DNA of 64,000 nt from Flavobacterium agricola (lineage in GTDB: Bacteria > Bacteroidota > Bacteroidia > Flavobacteriales > Flavobacteriaceae). How positions within the stretch are numbered: the first letter of the stretch is position 1; each line of letters opens with the position of its first letter. The DNA lies in contig NZ_CP081495.1 in NCBI RefSeq assembly GCF_025919725.1, positions 868,001-932,000 of the forward strand. Direction: 5' to 3'. Both the position numbers and the translations under genes were made by a program. The notes under the pieces are model-generated. The model had not been told where the DNA came from. It saw only the letters and a list, made by a program, of their open reading frames with translations, and searched no databases. Below, one piece after another: positions 52,063 to 61,046 of the stretch.

Positions 52063-53115
52063 ATGAGCTTTAAAGCCAAGGTAAATCACTTTAGAAGAAC
52101 AGTAATGCACGGTTTAACCCGTGGCATAGGAACTAATTCTATAAACAAACTTAAAAACACTAATACAGAATTAGTTATAAAAAATGTTTTAATAAGTAGA
52201 CCCAACCAACGGTTAGGAAACACCTTGCTTATTACGCCATTAATTCAGGAAATTGTTAAAACTTTTCCAGAAGCTAAGATTGATTTATTCGTAAAAGGAA
52301 AAGTTGCACCTATTGTTTTTCAGAATTACCCGCAAGTAGATCAAATTATTGAACTACCTAAAAAACCCTTTAAACAGTTGGCCGATTATATTGGTGTTTG
52401 GTTTAAGCTACGTCAGAAAAAATACGATTTGGTTATTAATGTTGAAAAATCGTCTTCATCAGGGCGTTTATCAACCACGTTTGCCAATGCAACGTACAAA
52501 TTATACGGAGATGAATTTTTAAAGAATGAAGTTGATGAAGATCAGATTCATTATGGTAAATATCCGGTTTATCAGTTTAGAAAATTTGTTGAGCTTTTTA
52601 CAAAAACCGAAGTTACTGCTCCGTATCCTATTTTAAATATTCAATTAACTGAAGAAGAAATTACGAAAGGAAAAGAAACATTAGCAAGCTTTTTCCCCGA
52701 TTCTAACAAAAAAACAATAGCTTTTTTTACCTACGCAACCGGCGAAAAATGTTACCCAGTAACGTGGTGGCAATCATTTTACAATTTATTCTACCCAAAA
52801 TATGCCGAAAATTACAATTTGATTGAAATATTACCGGTAGAAAACATTTCGATGCTAGAACATAAATTACCTGAATTCTATAGCAAAGATGTTCGTGAAA
52901 TTGCTGCAGTAATGTACAACTGCGAACTTTTAGTTGCTGCAGATTCTGGAATGATGCACTTAAGCGTTGCTGCTCCTACAAAAACCATTGGTTTATTTAA
53001 ACTTACTTTACCCGTTAAATACTGCCCTTATGGTAAAGGAAATAGTTATTTAATGGTTACAGATGACAACCAAGCTGGTGTTTTAGAACGCATGGAAGAA
53101 ACTTTACATAAATAA
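52063..53115 (+). CDS. glycosyltransferase family 9 (heptosyltransferase-like)
   Basis: 350 aa GT-B fold. RPNQRLGNTLLITPLIQEI near residue 48, a second-domain FFTYATGEKCYPVTWW and the donor-site AADSGMMHLSVAAPTKTIGLF (run DSGMMHLSVAAPT) are GT9 landmarks. It probably adds a sugar to lipopolysaccharide core or to another surface glycan. Sugar donor not determinable. Single gene between an SDR and a ComM-like gene. Confidence 0.88.
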   Translation: MSFKAKVNHFRRTVMHGLTRGIGTNSINKLKNTNTELVIKNVLISRPNQRLGNTLLITPLIQEIVKTFPEAKIDLFVKGKVAPIVFQNYPQVDQIIELPKKPFKQLADYIGVWFKLRQKKYDLVINVEKSSSSGRLSTTFANATYKLYGDEFLKNEVDEDQIHYGKYPVYQFRKFVELFTKTEVTAPYPILNIQLTEEEITKGKETLASFFPDSNKKTIAFFTYATGEKCYPVTWWQSFYNLFYPKYAENYNLIEILPVENISMLEHKLPEFYSKDVREIAAVMYNCELLVAADSGMMHLSVAAPTKTIGLFKLTLPVKYCPYGKGNSYLMVTDDNQAGVLERMEETLHK

Positions 53116-53145
53116 AAAAAGCCCTTGATATCAAGGGCTTTTTTT
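53114..53145. terminator. bidirectional terminator
   Basis: GCCCTTGA/TCAAGGGC stem (53121-53128, 53131-53138) with a 2-nt loop, seven A and seven T flanking. Serves GT9 and the convergent ComM-like gene. Confidence 0.88.
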
Positions 53146-54676
53146 ATGCTAACCAACCTTCACGATCTAAACTTCGGTATTGAATGGCTTCTGCGATATG
53201 TTGTGGTAAAATACAAGCTTCAGCTTCTAAATCAGCAATGGTTCTGGCAACCTTTAAAATTCTGTCGTAAGCGCGAGCTGATAAATTTAATCGATCCATC
53301 GCTTTTTTTAATAAGGTTAAACTTTTTGCATCTAATTTACAATACTGCTCTAACAAGTTGGTTTGCATTTGTGCATTGTAAAAAATTTGTTCGTGTGCTT
53401 TATAACGCTCCAATTGTATGTTTCTAGCTGCTATAACACGTTTTCTAATCGATTCTGAACATTCTCCTTTTTCAGCACTAGAAAGCTGCTCAAATTGCAC
53501 CGGATTAACTTCAATATGCAAATCAATTCTGTCTAACAACGGACCCGATATTTTTGCTAAATATTTACGCATTTCGTTTACGGCTTGTAACGGAGCATTC
53601 TCATCTAAGAAAAATCCTGAAGGACTGGGATTCATACTAGCAATTAGCATAACCGACGATGGATAAGTTACGGTATATTTAGCGCGTGCAATAGTAACTT
53701 CTCGATCTTCTAATGGCTGACGCATCACTTCTAAAACTTCGCGTTTAAATTCGGGCAATTCATCTAAAAACAAAACACCATTATGCGCTAATGATAATTC
53801 TCCGGGCTGTGGATATCCACCTCCGCCGACCAGCGCAACCGAACTACACGTATGATGTGGGGAACGAAATGGACGTTGTGAAATAAGCCCAACGGCATTT
53901 ACCTTACCAATTACGCTATGTATTTTGGTAGTTTCTAAAGCTTCATGCAAGCTCATAGGTGGTAAAATACTAGCGATGCGTTTGGCTAACATCGTTTTTC
54001 CGGAACCAGGCGGGCCAACCAAAATTATATTATGTCCGCCTGCGGCGGCAATTTCTATCGCACGTTTAACAGATTCCTGCCCTTTTACATCTGCAAAATC
54101 AAATTCTGATTGGTGATAAGCATCAAAAAATAATTGACGTGTATTTAATTGCACAGGAAGAATTTTACCAGAATCAGATATAACCTCTAAAACTTCATTC
54201 AGGTTTTTAACTCCATAAACAGCAATACCATCTACAATAGCCGCTTCATTGGCATTAGCATGAGGAATAATTAGTTTAGTAAAACCATCTTTTTTTGCCT
54301 GAATGGCTATAGGTAAAGCACCTTTTATGGGTAAAACAGAACCATCTAACGAAAGTTCTCCTAGAATAAGATATTCTTTAAAATCAGAAATAGTAATTTG
54401 CTGTGAAGCGGCCAAAATTGCAAGGCTTATTGGCAAATCGTAAGCAGAACCTTCTTTACGTAAATCGGCAGGCGCTAAGTTTATGGTAATTTTTTTTCCT
54501 GGAAGTTTAAATCCATTATTTGCTAATGCGGCAGCAATTCGGTAAGAGCTTTCCTTAATCGCATTATCAGGCAAACCAACCAAATGGTACCCAATGCCTT
54601 TATCTATAAAAACTTCTATGATGATTAATTGTGCATCAATACCAAATACAGCACTACTATAAACTTTTATTAGCAT
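53144..54676 (-). CDS. comM: YifB/ComM-family Mg-chelatase-like AAA+ ATPase
   Basis: 510 aa from ATG 54676 (MLIKVYSSAVFGIDA, canonical); an earlier ATG lies in the Lrp terminator and is rejected. The N-terminal Lon-like domain, Walker A VGPPGSGKTMLAKR (about residues 215-228), the zinc-less HHTCSSVALVGGGGYPQPGE stretch and the C-terminal Mg-chelatase part are present. ComM is a branch-migration helicase in natural transformation; whether this bacterium takes up DNA cannot be told from the window. Confidence 0.9.
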   Translation of the reverse strand: MLIKVYSSAVFGIDAQLIIIEVFIDKGIGYHLVGLPDNAIKESSYRIAAALANNGFKLPGKKITINLAPADLRKEGSAYDLPISLAILAASQQITISDFKEYLILGELSLDGSVLPIKGALPIAIQAKKDGFTKLIIPHANANEAAIVDGIAVYGVKNLNEVLEVISDSGKILPVQLNTRQLFFDAYHQSEFDFADVKGQESVKRAIEIAAAGGHNIILVGPPGSGKTMLAKRIASILPPMSLHEALETTKIHSVIGKVNAVGLISQRPFRSPHHTCSSVALVGGGGYPQPGELSLAHNGVLFLDELPEFKREVLEVMRQPLEDREVTIARAKYTVTYPSSVMLIASMNPSPSGFFLDENAPLQAVNEMRKYLAKISGPLLDRIDLHIEVNPVQFEQLSSAEKGECSESIRKRVIAARNIQLERYKAHEQIFYNAQMQTNLLEQYCKLDAKSLTLLKKAMDRLNLSARAYDRILKVARTIADLEAEACILPQHIAEAIQYRSLDREGWLA

Positions 54677-54692
54677 ACAAATAGCTTTAAAT

Positions 54693-54726
54693 ATAAAAAG
54701 GCCAAGCAATGTTGCTTGACCTTAGT
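54693..54726 (-). terminator. terminator of the Lrp/AsnC gene
   Basis: 12-bp stem (54699-54710 approx with 54712-54723; one G-U pair read on the minus strand) and a U run. Confidence 0.75.
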
Positions 54727-54750
54727 ATAACTAAAAGAATAATAAATATA

Positions 54751-55230
54751 TTATAATTCTTTAAAAATTGTGTGCATTAATCGTTTTTTATCGTTGATGC
54801 TTTCTTCTAACGAAATCATAGTTTCTGTTCTATAAACGCCGTCAATATCATCAATCATAAAAATAACTTCTTTAGCGTGCTTAGTATCTTTCGCTCTAAT
54901 TTTGCAAAAAATATTGTACTTACCTGTAGTTACGTGCGCAACCGTTACGAAAGGAATTTCACTCACACGCTCTAAAACAAATTTAGTTTGTGAGGTGTTG
55001 CTTAAAAATACACCAACGTAAGCAATAAAAGAATAGCCTAGTTTTTCGTAATCTAAAGTTAAAGAAGAACCTTGAATAATTCCTGCATCTTCCATTTTTT
55101 TAACTCTAACGTGAACCGTACCAGCAGAAATTAATAATTTTTTTGCAATATCAGTAAATGGTACTCTTGTATTATCGATTAACATATCGAGAATTTGATG
55201 ATCTACCTCATCTAATCGAAACTTACTCAT
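54751..55230 (-). CDS. Lrp/AsnC-family transcriptional regulator
   Basis: 159 aa. The N-terminal winged helix LDEVDHQILDMLIDNTRVPFTDIAKKLLISAGTVHVRVKKMEDAGII (run FTDIAKKLLISAGTVHVRVK) is followed by the RAM ligand-binding domain (about residues 70-150). Feast/famine-type regulators sense amino acids. It starts 72 bp before the M14 peptidase stop in the same direction; own terminator. Confidence 0.93.
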   Translation of the reverse strand: MSKFRLDEVDHQILDMLIDNTRVPFTDIAKKLLISAGTVHVRVKKMEDAGIIQGSSLTLDYEKLGYSFIAYVGVFLSNTSQTKFVLERVSEIPFVTVAHVTTGKYNIFCKIRAKDTKHAKEVIFMIDDIDGVYRTETMISLEESINDKKRLMHTIFKEL

Positions 55231-55302
55231 TGTATTTATTTTATATATTTCTGAAACAAAGTTACAATATTTTAAAAAATAAACGAATAATAATTTAAAT
55301 AA

Positions 55303-56460
55303 TTATTGTTTTATTAGCAAACCATTAACTAGTTTTAATTTTTCGTTTATTTTGAAGTCGGCCAATTGCCCAACGTGAAATTTATTTAATTCAAAATCAG
55401 AAGTTTCCACTCCTAATAAATCGTATTCCAAATGACCGTAAGATTGATCTAAATTATCAATTTGAGATATTTTTGCCACAAATTCTATACGATTGTTAAC
55501 CAAAACTTCTTCATATTGTACTGCAAATTTAAATGTTTTTTTCAAATTATCTACATTTAATTCAAAATTAACAAACAAAACATCGAAAAAGCTCTTAGTA
55601 TTCTCAGGTATTTCCAAATAATTCTCTATTTTTTGATGATTATATGTATTTTCTAATAATGATTGAAAAAACGCCAAATAACTAATAAAAATATATTTTC
55701 GAGTTTCTTCTCTTTCGTAATCATCCGGATAATGCCCGGCCTCAAACAAAATGGTTGGAATACCTAAACTGGTACACATATCACCAATACAGTTTACATT
55801 AAATCCATCGTCAAAACGACCGATTTGATTCGGAATATAATTTTGCAAAACATTATTCATAGCCGCTATTAGTTGCATAGCTGTTTCACGAACTGCATTT
55901 ATGTTTCGATCTTCATCATAAGAAGGTGCTAAAAAAGAAACCGTTGCTGGCAATTTATGCCCGGTTGTACCAAAAATAGTACGTTGATCGTGCAGGTTTA
56001 AACAAAAATCTGGTACAAATGTATCAATTTGATTGCGTAACAAGGTGCTTTCTTTTTGAGATAAATCAACTGAATCGCGATTTAAATCAACTGCATTAGC
56101 ATTTACACGCGTATAAGCTAAAGCACCATCCGGATTTAAAATTGGAATAATTTGTAACGTACACGTTGTTGCTATTTTTTTTGCTAACTCATTATCAGAA
56201 CCTAAAAAATTAAACAAATCAAACAAAGCTTTTGTGGTGGTAGATTCGTTACCGTGCATTTGCGACCACATTAATATTTTAATTTTTCCGGTTCCAAATG
56301 TTACTTGTTGAATGGGAAGGTTGTTTTCTGAATGTCCAATTTGTTCAACCTTAAAAGCAATGGGTAAATTATGCAATAAAGGTTCTATATGATTATTTGT
56401 AATGTAACGGCCCGATAATGCCTCACAATTAAATTGATTGTATAAAGCTGTAAATTCCAT
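55303..56460 (-). CDS. M14-family zinc carboxypeptidase
   Basis: 385 aa. Zinc ligands H69-G-N-E72 and His157 (NLHDQR), substrate Arg118/Arg128 region (ILNPDGALAYTRVNANAVDLNRD, run NAVDLNRD) and catalytic Glu240 (ILFEAGHYPDD) are visible. No signal peptide, so a cytoplasmic M14 like peptidoglycan-fragment or peptide-tail carboxypeptidases. A C-terminal beta-rich domain of about 100 residues is extra. Substrate unknown. Confidence 0.88.
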   Translation of the reverse strand: MEFTALYNQFNCEALSGRYITNNHIEPLLHNLPIAFKVEQIGHSENNLPIQQVTFGTGKIKILMWSQMHGNESTTTKALFDLFNFLGSDNELAKKIATTCTLQIIPILNPDGALAYTRVNANAVDLNRDSVDLSQKESTLLRNQIDTFVPDFCLNLHDQRTIFGTTGHKLPATVSFLAPSYDEDRNINAVRETAMQLIAAMNNVLQNYIPNQIGRFDDGFNVNCIGDMCTSLGIPTILFEAGHYPDDYEREETRKYIFISYLAFFQSLLENTYNHQKIENYLEIPENTKSFFDVLFVNFELNVDNLKKTFKFAVQYEEVLVNNRIEFVAKISQIDNLDQSYGHLEYDLLGVETSDFELNKFHVGQLADFKINEKLKLVNGLLIKQ

Positions 56461-56767
56461 GATTCTAATTTAATTACAAATGTAAATATTTCTAAATTAA
56501 CATTCGTAACTGGTTTTTAGGCCATCTAATAAACAAATGTAAATTGTTAATTCAATTAACAAGAACAAACATGAGTTACATTGTTAAATTGTAAATTACA
56601 AAATTAACAAAAAAACATAATTTACTTGTTTTCAGTTTTTTAAATACAACTACCTAAAGTTTACGTTTAATTTAATTTACTTGTTTAATATTTGTTTACA
56701 TTTGTAACATTGTTTTACAACCTTGTTTTATATATATTTGTAAACACATAAAAAATGATTTGTTACA
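56461..56767. promoter_or_regulatory. 307-bp AT-rich intergenic region with multiple TTGT/ACAA inverted repeats
   Basis: No reading frame. The region contains a perfect palindrome TTGTTAATTCAATTAACAA (56544-56562), TTGTAAATTACAA, GTTTACATTTGTAAC and related TTGT...ACAA pairs up to the XRE start codon, which itself sits in TTGTTACAATG. The leftward M14 gene and the rightward XRE gene both begin here. The repeats look like operator sites for the XRE protein. Confidence 0.5.
56710..56740 (+). promoter_or_regulatory. promoter of the XRE regulator
   Basis: TTG (56710-56712), 20-nt spacer, TATATTTG (56733-56740), exact -7 match, 28 nt before the start codon. It is embedded among the TTGT/ACAA repeats. 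Confidence 0.55.
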
Positions 56768-57242
56768 ATGTTAAACCTTGACGAATTTACAAAAAGATTA
56801 GAACAGCTTTTTAATTTTTACGAGCTTACCCCTTCTACTTTTGCTGATAAAATTGGTGTGCAACGCTCAAGCGTTTCACATTTACTTTCTGGGCGAAATA
56901 AACCTAGCTTGGATTTTGTCTTAAAAGTACAAGATTCATTTTCGGATTTAGATTTGAATTGGTTGTTGCACGGTAACGGAAATATGCTTACTTCGGCATT
57001 TGCTTCTACTCCATTTTTAACAGAATCAACTTTTACAAATCAGCTTTCGGATCACGAATCTGAAAATGAAAAAAAAAGAGGAAGCCGTTGCTCAAGCAAA
57101 AAATGAAACACAACTAAATGAAGAAAATGCAGTTTCGGTTGCCCAAGCTTTTTTGTCTGAAACCAAAGAAGATTTTGAAATTGAAAAAATTGTAATTTTT
57201 TATAAAAATGGTACATTTAAATCTTTTAAACCTGAAAAATGA
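56768..57242 (+). CDS. XRE-family transcriptional regulator, frameshifted in an A9 run
   Basis: The first frame (56768-57106) gives 112 aa with a complete helix-turn-helix (about residues 12-65: ADKIGVQRSSVSHLLSGRNKP) of the lambda-repressor type. The last residues (KKRGSRCSSKK) are off-frame. If one base of the A run 57069-57077 is skipped, the frame continues EEAVAQAKNETQLNEENAV to IEKIVIFYKNGTFKSFKPEK and stops at 57240-57242. I recognise that ending as the normal C-terminus of this flavobacterial regulator. So it is either truncated, recoded, or a sequencing error; the DNA-binding part is intact in any case. Confidence 0.7.
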
Positions 57243-57915
57243 TTTATACCGTATTTTTTTAAAAGTTTTAAGCTATTTATATCCTATTCGTATAAAAACT
57301 TTTCAATCTGAATTTTCAGGAAAATTAGAACTTACCTATTACGATGGTGCTTTAGTTTTAGATACACAAAAAACAAATTATTCGTACGGCAATTTGCAAC
57401 GTTTATTAGCTGCTGGCTTAAAACAAATTCCGGAACGGGAAATAAATCGGTTTACAGAAATTCTGATTCTTGGCGTTGCTGGCGGAAGCGTAATAGAAAC
57501 CTTGTATAAAAATCATTTTTATACAGGAAATATTGATGCGGTAGATATTGATCCGGTAGTTTTACAAATTGCTGAAGATTATTTTAACATCAATCAATTT
57601 ACAAAATGTAAATTATGGGTTGCTGATGCGGCGCAATTTGTTGCACAAAGCACCAAGTTGTATGATTTGGTGCTGGTAGATTTATTTTTGGATGAGGTAA
57701 TTCCTGATTTTGTGTTTACAGAACCTTTTTTAAATCAGCTAAAAAAACTTATTGCAACACAAGGTTACGTGCTATTTAATACCATTAAAACAAAAAATAA
57801 AGATGCTGGCATAAACGGGATGTTACATGCTGTTTTTGGAACAGATTACAACATATTGGTGCTTTCGCATCTAAATCCGTTTAATACCTTATATTTAATT
57901 CAGAAAAATACATAA
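57208..57915 (+). CDS. spermidine-synthase-like methyltransferase-fold protein
   Basis: 235 aa. VLDTQKTNYSYGNLQRLLAAGL, ILGVAGGSVIETL (SAM-like loop, about residues 88-100) and VDIDPVVLQIAEDYF (about 110-124), then VLVDLFLD, resemble the spermidine synthase/Rossmann methyltransferase fold. No polyamine-site motif is certain, so the true reaction is open. The ATG at 57208 overlaps the XRE gene end by 35 bp; a one-base change in the T7 run at 57252-57258 would allow an alternative start at the coupled ATGA at 57239. Confidence 0.75.
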   Translation: MVHLNLLNLKNDLYRIFLKVLSYLYPIRIKTFQSEFSGKLELTYYDGALVLDTQKTNYSYGNLQRLLAAGLKQIPEREINRFTEILILGVAGGSVIETLYKNHFYTGNIDAVDIDPVVLQIAEDYFNINQFTKCKLWVADAAQFVAQSTKLYDLVLVDLFLDEVIPDFVFTEPFLNQLKKLIATQGYVLFNTIKTKNKDAGINGMLHAVFGTDYNILVLSHLNPFNTLYLIQKNT

Positions 57916-57927
57916 CGCTGATAAAAT

Positions 57928-57962
57928 AAAAAAATCCGAAAGCAAGCTTTCGGATTTTTTTT
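57928..57962. terminator. bidirectional terminator
   Basis: TCCGAAAGC/GCTTTCGGA stem (57935-57943, 57946-57954), loop AA, seven A and eight T flanking; shared with kdsB. Confidence 0.88.
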
Positions 57963-58698
57963 AATGTTGGTTGGCTAAAAATAAGCGGGCTTTTTCTAAA
58001 TCTTCTGCCGTATCAATGCCTAAACTTCCTTCGGTAGTTTCAATCATTTTAATGCGTTTGCCATATTCTAAATAACGTAATTGTTCAAGCTTTTCAGAAG
58101 CTTCAAGACTTAACATTGGCAAATTATAAAAATCTAGCAAAGCTGATTTTCTAAATGCATAAATTCCGATATGTTTCATATAACGCACGCCAACATTTGT
58201 TTCGCGCGGAAATGGAATTACGGAACGTGAAAAATACAATGCAAAACCGTTTTGATCGGTAACTACTTTTACGTGATTTGGATTGTTTATATCTTCTAAA
58301 TCCGTAATTTGATACATAGCTGATGCTAAATCTACCTGTTTGGCTGTATCTTGTTTAAAAACCTCAACCAAATTTTGTAAGGTTTGTTTGTTAATAAAAG
58401 GTTCGTCACCTTGCACATTAACCACAACATCAACATCCATATTAGCAACTGCTTCGGCAATACGATCGCTTCCGCTTTCGTGTTGTTTTATACTCATAAT
58501 AGCTTTTCCGTTGTTTTGGATAATTTCATTGTAAATTAACTCAGAATCGGTTACAACAAAAACGTCATCAAACAATTGGGTTGCTATAGCTGCTTGGTAG
58601 GTGCGTAAAATAACAGTTTTACCACCTAAATCTTGCATTAATTTTGCCGGAAAACGCGTAGATGCGTAACGAGCGGGAATTACAGCAATTATTTTCAT
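57961..58698 (-). CDS. kdsB: 3-deoxy-manno-octulosonate cytidylyltransferase
   Basis: 245 aa. IPARYASTRFPAKLMQDLGGKTVI at the N-terminus (run ARYASTRFPAKL), VNVQGDEPFI (about residues 95-104) and KHIGIYAFRKSAL are KdsB signatures. It activates Kdo with CTP for lipid A-core synthesis. A KdsC-like phosphatase earlier in the window belongs to the same pathway. Two bases separate it from the upstream helicase gene. Confidence 0.96.
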   Translation of the reverse strand: MKIIAVIPARYASTRFPAKLMQDLGGKTVILRTYQAAIATQLFDDVFVVTDSELIYNEIIQNNGKAIMSIKQHESGSDRIAEAVANMDVDVVVNVQGDEPFINKQTLQNLVEVFKQDTAKQVDLASAMYQITDLEDINNPNHVKVVTDQNGFALYFSRSVIPFPRETNVGVRYMKHIGIYAFRKSALLDFYNLPMLSLEASEKLEQLRYLEYGKRIKMIETTEGSLGIDTAEDLEKARLFLANQH

Positions 58699-58700
58699 TT

Positions 58701-60122
58701 TTATTCGGTTTGATCTTTAAATCCTATTAAATATAATTTGTCTTTTGCTCGGGTAATTGCGGTGTACAACCAACGAATATAAGCTTCGCTAATTCCATCG
58801 GGTAAATACGGTTTTTCTACAAAAACGGTATTCCAGTGCCCACCTTGTGATTTATGGCACGTAATGGCGTACGAAAATTTAACCTGCAAGGCGTTAAAAT
58901 ATTCGTTTTCGCGCATTTTTTGATGTTTTTTATATTGAGCGCGTTCGTTTTCATAATCCAACATAATTTCTTGATACAACTGATTTTGTTGTTGGTAGGT
59001 TAATGAAGGTGATTCGCTATATAACGTATCTAACAAAATCATAGTTTCAAAATCAGGTTCGTTGGGATAATCAATTAACCGAACCTTAACACGGGCAAAT
59101 TTAAAACCATACAATTCAATGGTTTTATAAATTTGTAATACCTCAATAATATCGCCATTGGCTATAAAATCGGTATGTTTACTATCTTTTAACCAAAAGT
59201 AATTATTTTTTACTACCATCATATAATCGCCAGGCGAAATTTCAGATTCTCGGTCTAAAATACGCATACGAATTTGTTGGTTGTATTGGTTGGCACGCTT
59301 GTTTGAACGGACAATAAACGCGGTATCTTCAACCGAAAAATCGTTATAAGCCGAATAAATGGCATCTTGAATGTCGTAACCATCGGTTAAATGCACAATA
59401 TCTTTAAATCCTTTGGTTTTAAAATCAATATGATCCCAAAAGTTTTGATGCAGCAATTCGCGCAATTCGGTAGCGTTATACAAAATACCCGAATCTACTT
59501 CTTGGCGCATTACTTCGCTCAGTTCAATATGCGTAACTTCCATATTGTAATTGCGCATCAACTTATCTACATTCAATGCAGGGCTTTCTACGCTACCAAC
59601 GGGTGGTAACTGCGCTGTATCTCCAACTAAAATAAGCTTGCAGTTTTGCCCTGAATATACGTACATAATTAAATCATCTAAAAGTGAACCGTTTTCGTAT
59701 AACTGAGAATCGTTGCTGTAATCGGATATCATAGAAGCTTCATCAACAATAAAAATAGTATTTTTATGTTTGTTAGGTTGCATGCTAAAGCCCATGCTTG
59801 CTCCTGCTTGTTTTTTAGGAAAATATATTTTTTTATGAATAGTATAAGCAGATTGATTGGCATAATTGCTAATTACCTTTGCCGCTCTACCAGTTGGTGC
59901 TAATAAAACATATTGCCATTTTACAGCGGCTAAATTGTTAACCAAAGTAGATATTACAGATGTTTTACCAGTACCTGCAAAACCTTTTAAAACAAAAATT
60001 TGATCCTGAATTTTAGTACTTAAAACAAAATCGGCTACTTTATTAAAAAAAATATCTTGGTGCAAGGTTGCGTCGAACGGAAATCCGGAACGTAAAATTT
60101 TATAAAAATCGGTAGCAGTCAT
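58701..60122 (-). CDS. RecD-like ATP-dependent DNA helicase
   Basis: 473 aa from ATG 60122 (MTATDFYKILRSGFPF); the frame is open upstream but that part is Cys/Tyr-rich and unlike the family. Walker A LKGFAGTGKTSVI (residues 45-57), DEASMI, and the C-terminal UvrD-type SQGGHWNTVFVE with ALYTAITRAK-like LYTAITRAKDKLYL (run AITRAKDK). Likely 5'-3' helicase of the stand-alone RecD2/Dda type, without recBC partners here. Confidence 0.85.
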   Translation of the reverse strand: MTATDFYKILRSGFPFDATLHQDIFFNKVADFVLSTKIQDQIFVLKGFAGTGKTSVISTLVNNLAAVKWQYVLLAPTGRAAKVISNYANQSAYTIHKKIYFPKKQAGASMGFSMQPNKHKNTIFIVDEASMISDYSNDSQLYENGSLLDDLIMYVYSGQNCKLILVGDTAQLPPVGSVESPALNVDKLMRNYNMEVTHIELSEVMRQEVDSGILYNATELRELLHQNFWDHIDFKTKGFKDIVHLTDGYDIQDAIYSAYNDFSVEDTAFIVRSNKRANQYNQQIRMRILDRESEISPGDYMMVVKNNYFWLKDSKHTDFIANGDIIEVLQIYKTIELYGFKFARVKVRLIDYPNEPDFETMILLDTLYSESPSLTYQQQNQLYQEIMLDYENERAQYKKHQKMRENEYFNALQVKFSYAITCHKSQGGHWNTVFVEKPYLPDGISEAYIRWLYTAITRAKDKLYLIGFKDQTE

Positions 60123-60195
60123 GTAATCGTTGTATTCATTAGCATACAAAGATACATAGTAATACCCACAGAAACATTTATAACTAAAAAAATTG

Positions 60196-60203
60196 TATTT
60201 TTG
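60196..60203 (+). promoter_or_regulatory. possible -7 box of the DUF3822-rsmD operon
   Basis: TATTTTTG matches TAnnTTTG 25 nt before the start codon. No TTG at normal -33 spacing. Confidence 0.3.
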
Positions 60204-60227
60204 TACAAGCAAAATTTTAAATCAAAA

Positions 60228-61046
60228 ATGCTCAATCAACCAATAACTGCTAAAACCTATAAAAAATTACTTATTAAGATAGATGCGCATCATCTGTCTT
60301 ACGCTATTGTAGATGTACTTACACAAAACATTGTGCATTTACAACAAGTAAAGTTTACTGCCTATGCCAATACAATTAGCGTTTTAACCGAGCAAATTAA
60401 GCAAAGCTTAACCACGTTGGTAGATTTAAAAATGGTTTTTGACGAAGTTTTGGTGCTGCACAACAACAACTACAATTGTTTTGTACCTGGCGCTTTTTTT
60501 GATAAAAACAAGATAGAAAGCTATTTGCAATACAACACCAAAGTTTTTGAAAGCGATGATACGGCTTATGATTTTTTAGAACGTTATGATTTGTACAACA
60601 TTTACGTACCGTTTACCAACATTAATAATTTGTTATTAGATTTTTGGCCCGAAATTAATTACAAAAATGCCAATTCGGTTTTAGTGCAAAAAGTTTTAGA
60701 TTTATCTAAAAACAAAGAGCAAAACCTTGCATTTGTACATTATCAAGAAAATCATTTTGAATTGGTAGTGGTAAACAACCAAAAACTTATTTTTTACAAT
60801 TCGTTTGAACATAAAACTACTGAAGATTTTATTTATTACCTGCTATTTACTTTTGAGCAGCTTAAACTAAATCCAGAACATATTATTACCTATTTTATTG
60901 GTAACATACACAAACAACATACTGCCTTTTTAATGGCTTACAAATACATTCGTTACGTTTCTGTTTACGACACGCAACCTTTTGTAACCTTAAATAAAGC
61001 AAGCAAACAAGAAAACTTAGAACATTTTATTTTATTACACGCATGA
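60228..61046 (+). CDS. DUF3822 protein
   Basis: 272 aa from ATG 60228 (MLNQPITAKTYKKLLIKID); the earlier ATG at 60201 lies in the promoter box. Possibly an actin-like or ribonuclease H-like fold, judged from HLSYAIVDVLTQNIVHLQQV at the start (run LSYAIVD). DUF3822 proteins typically precede rsmD in Bacteroidota, as here: the ATGA overlap of 4 bp couples the two. Function unknown. Confidence 0.85.
   Translation: MLNQPITAKTYKKLLIKIDAHHLSYAIVDVLTQNIVHLQQVKFTAYANTISVLTEQIKQSLTTLVDLKMVFDEVLVLHNNNYNCFVPGAFFDKNKIESYLQYNTKVFESDDTAYDFLERYDLYNIYVPFTNINNLLLDFWPEINYKNANSVLVQKVLDLSKNKEQNLAFVHYQENHFELVVVNNQKLIFYNSFEHKTTEDFIYYLLFTFEQLKLNPEHIITYFIGNIHKQHTAFLMAYKYIRYVSVYDTQPFVTLNKASKQENLEHFILLHA

Noticed and set aside
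53125..53427. Plus-strand frame within the ComM-like gene
   Set aside because: It overlaps the terminator and the conserved 3' coding part of the ComM-like gene on the other strand.
56541..56770. Repeated TTGT/ACAA elements considered as a CRISPR array or iteron origin
   Set aside because: The repeats are short, irregular and palindromic, with no constant repeat-spacer unit and no replication gene nearby; operator sites are the simpler reading.
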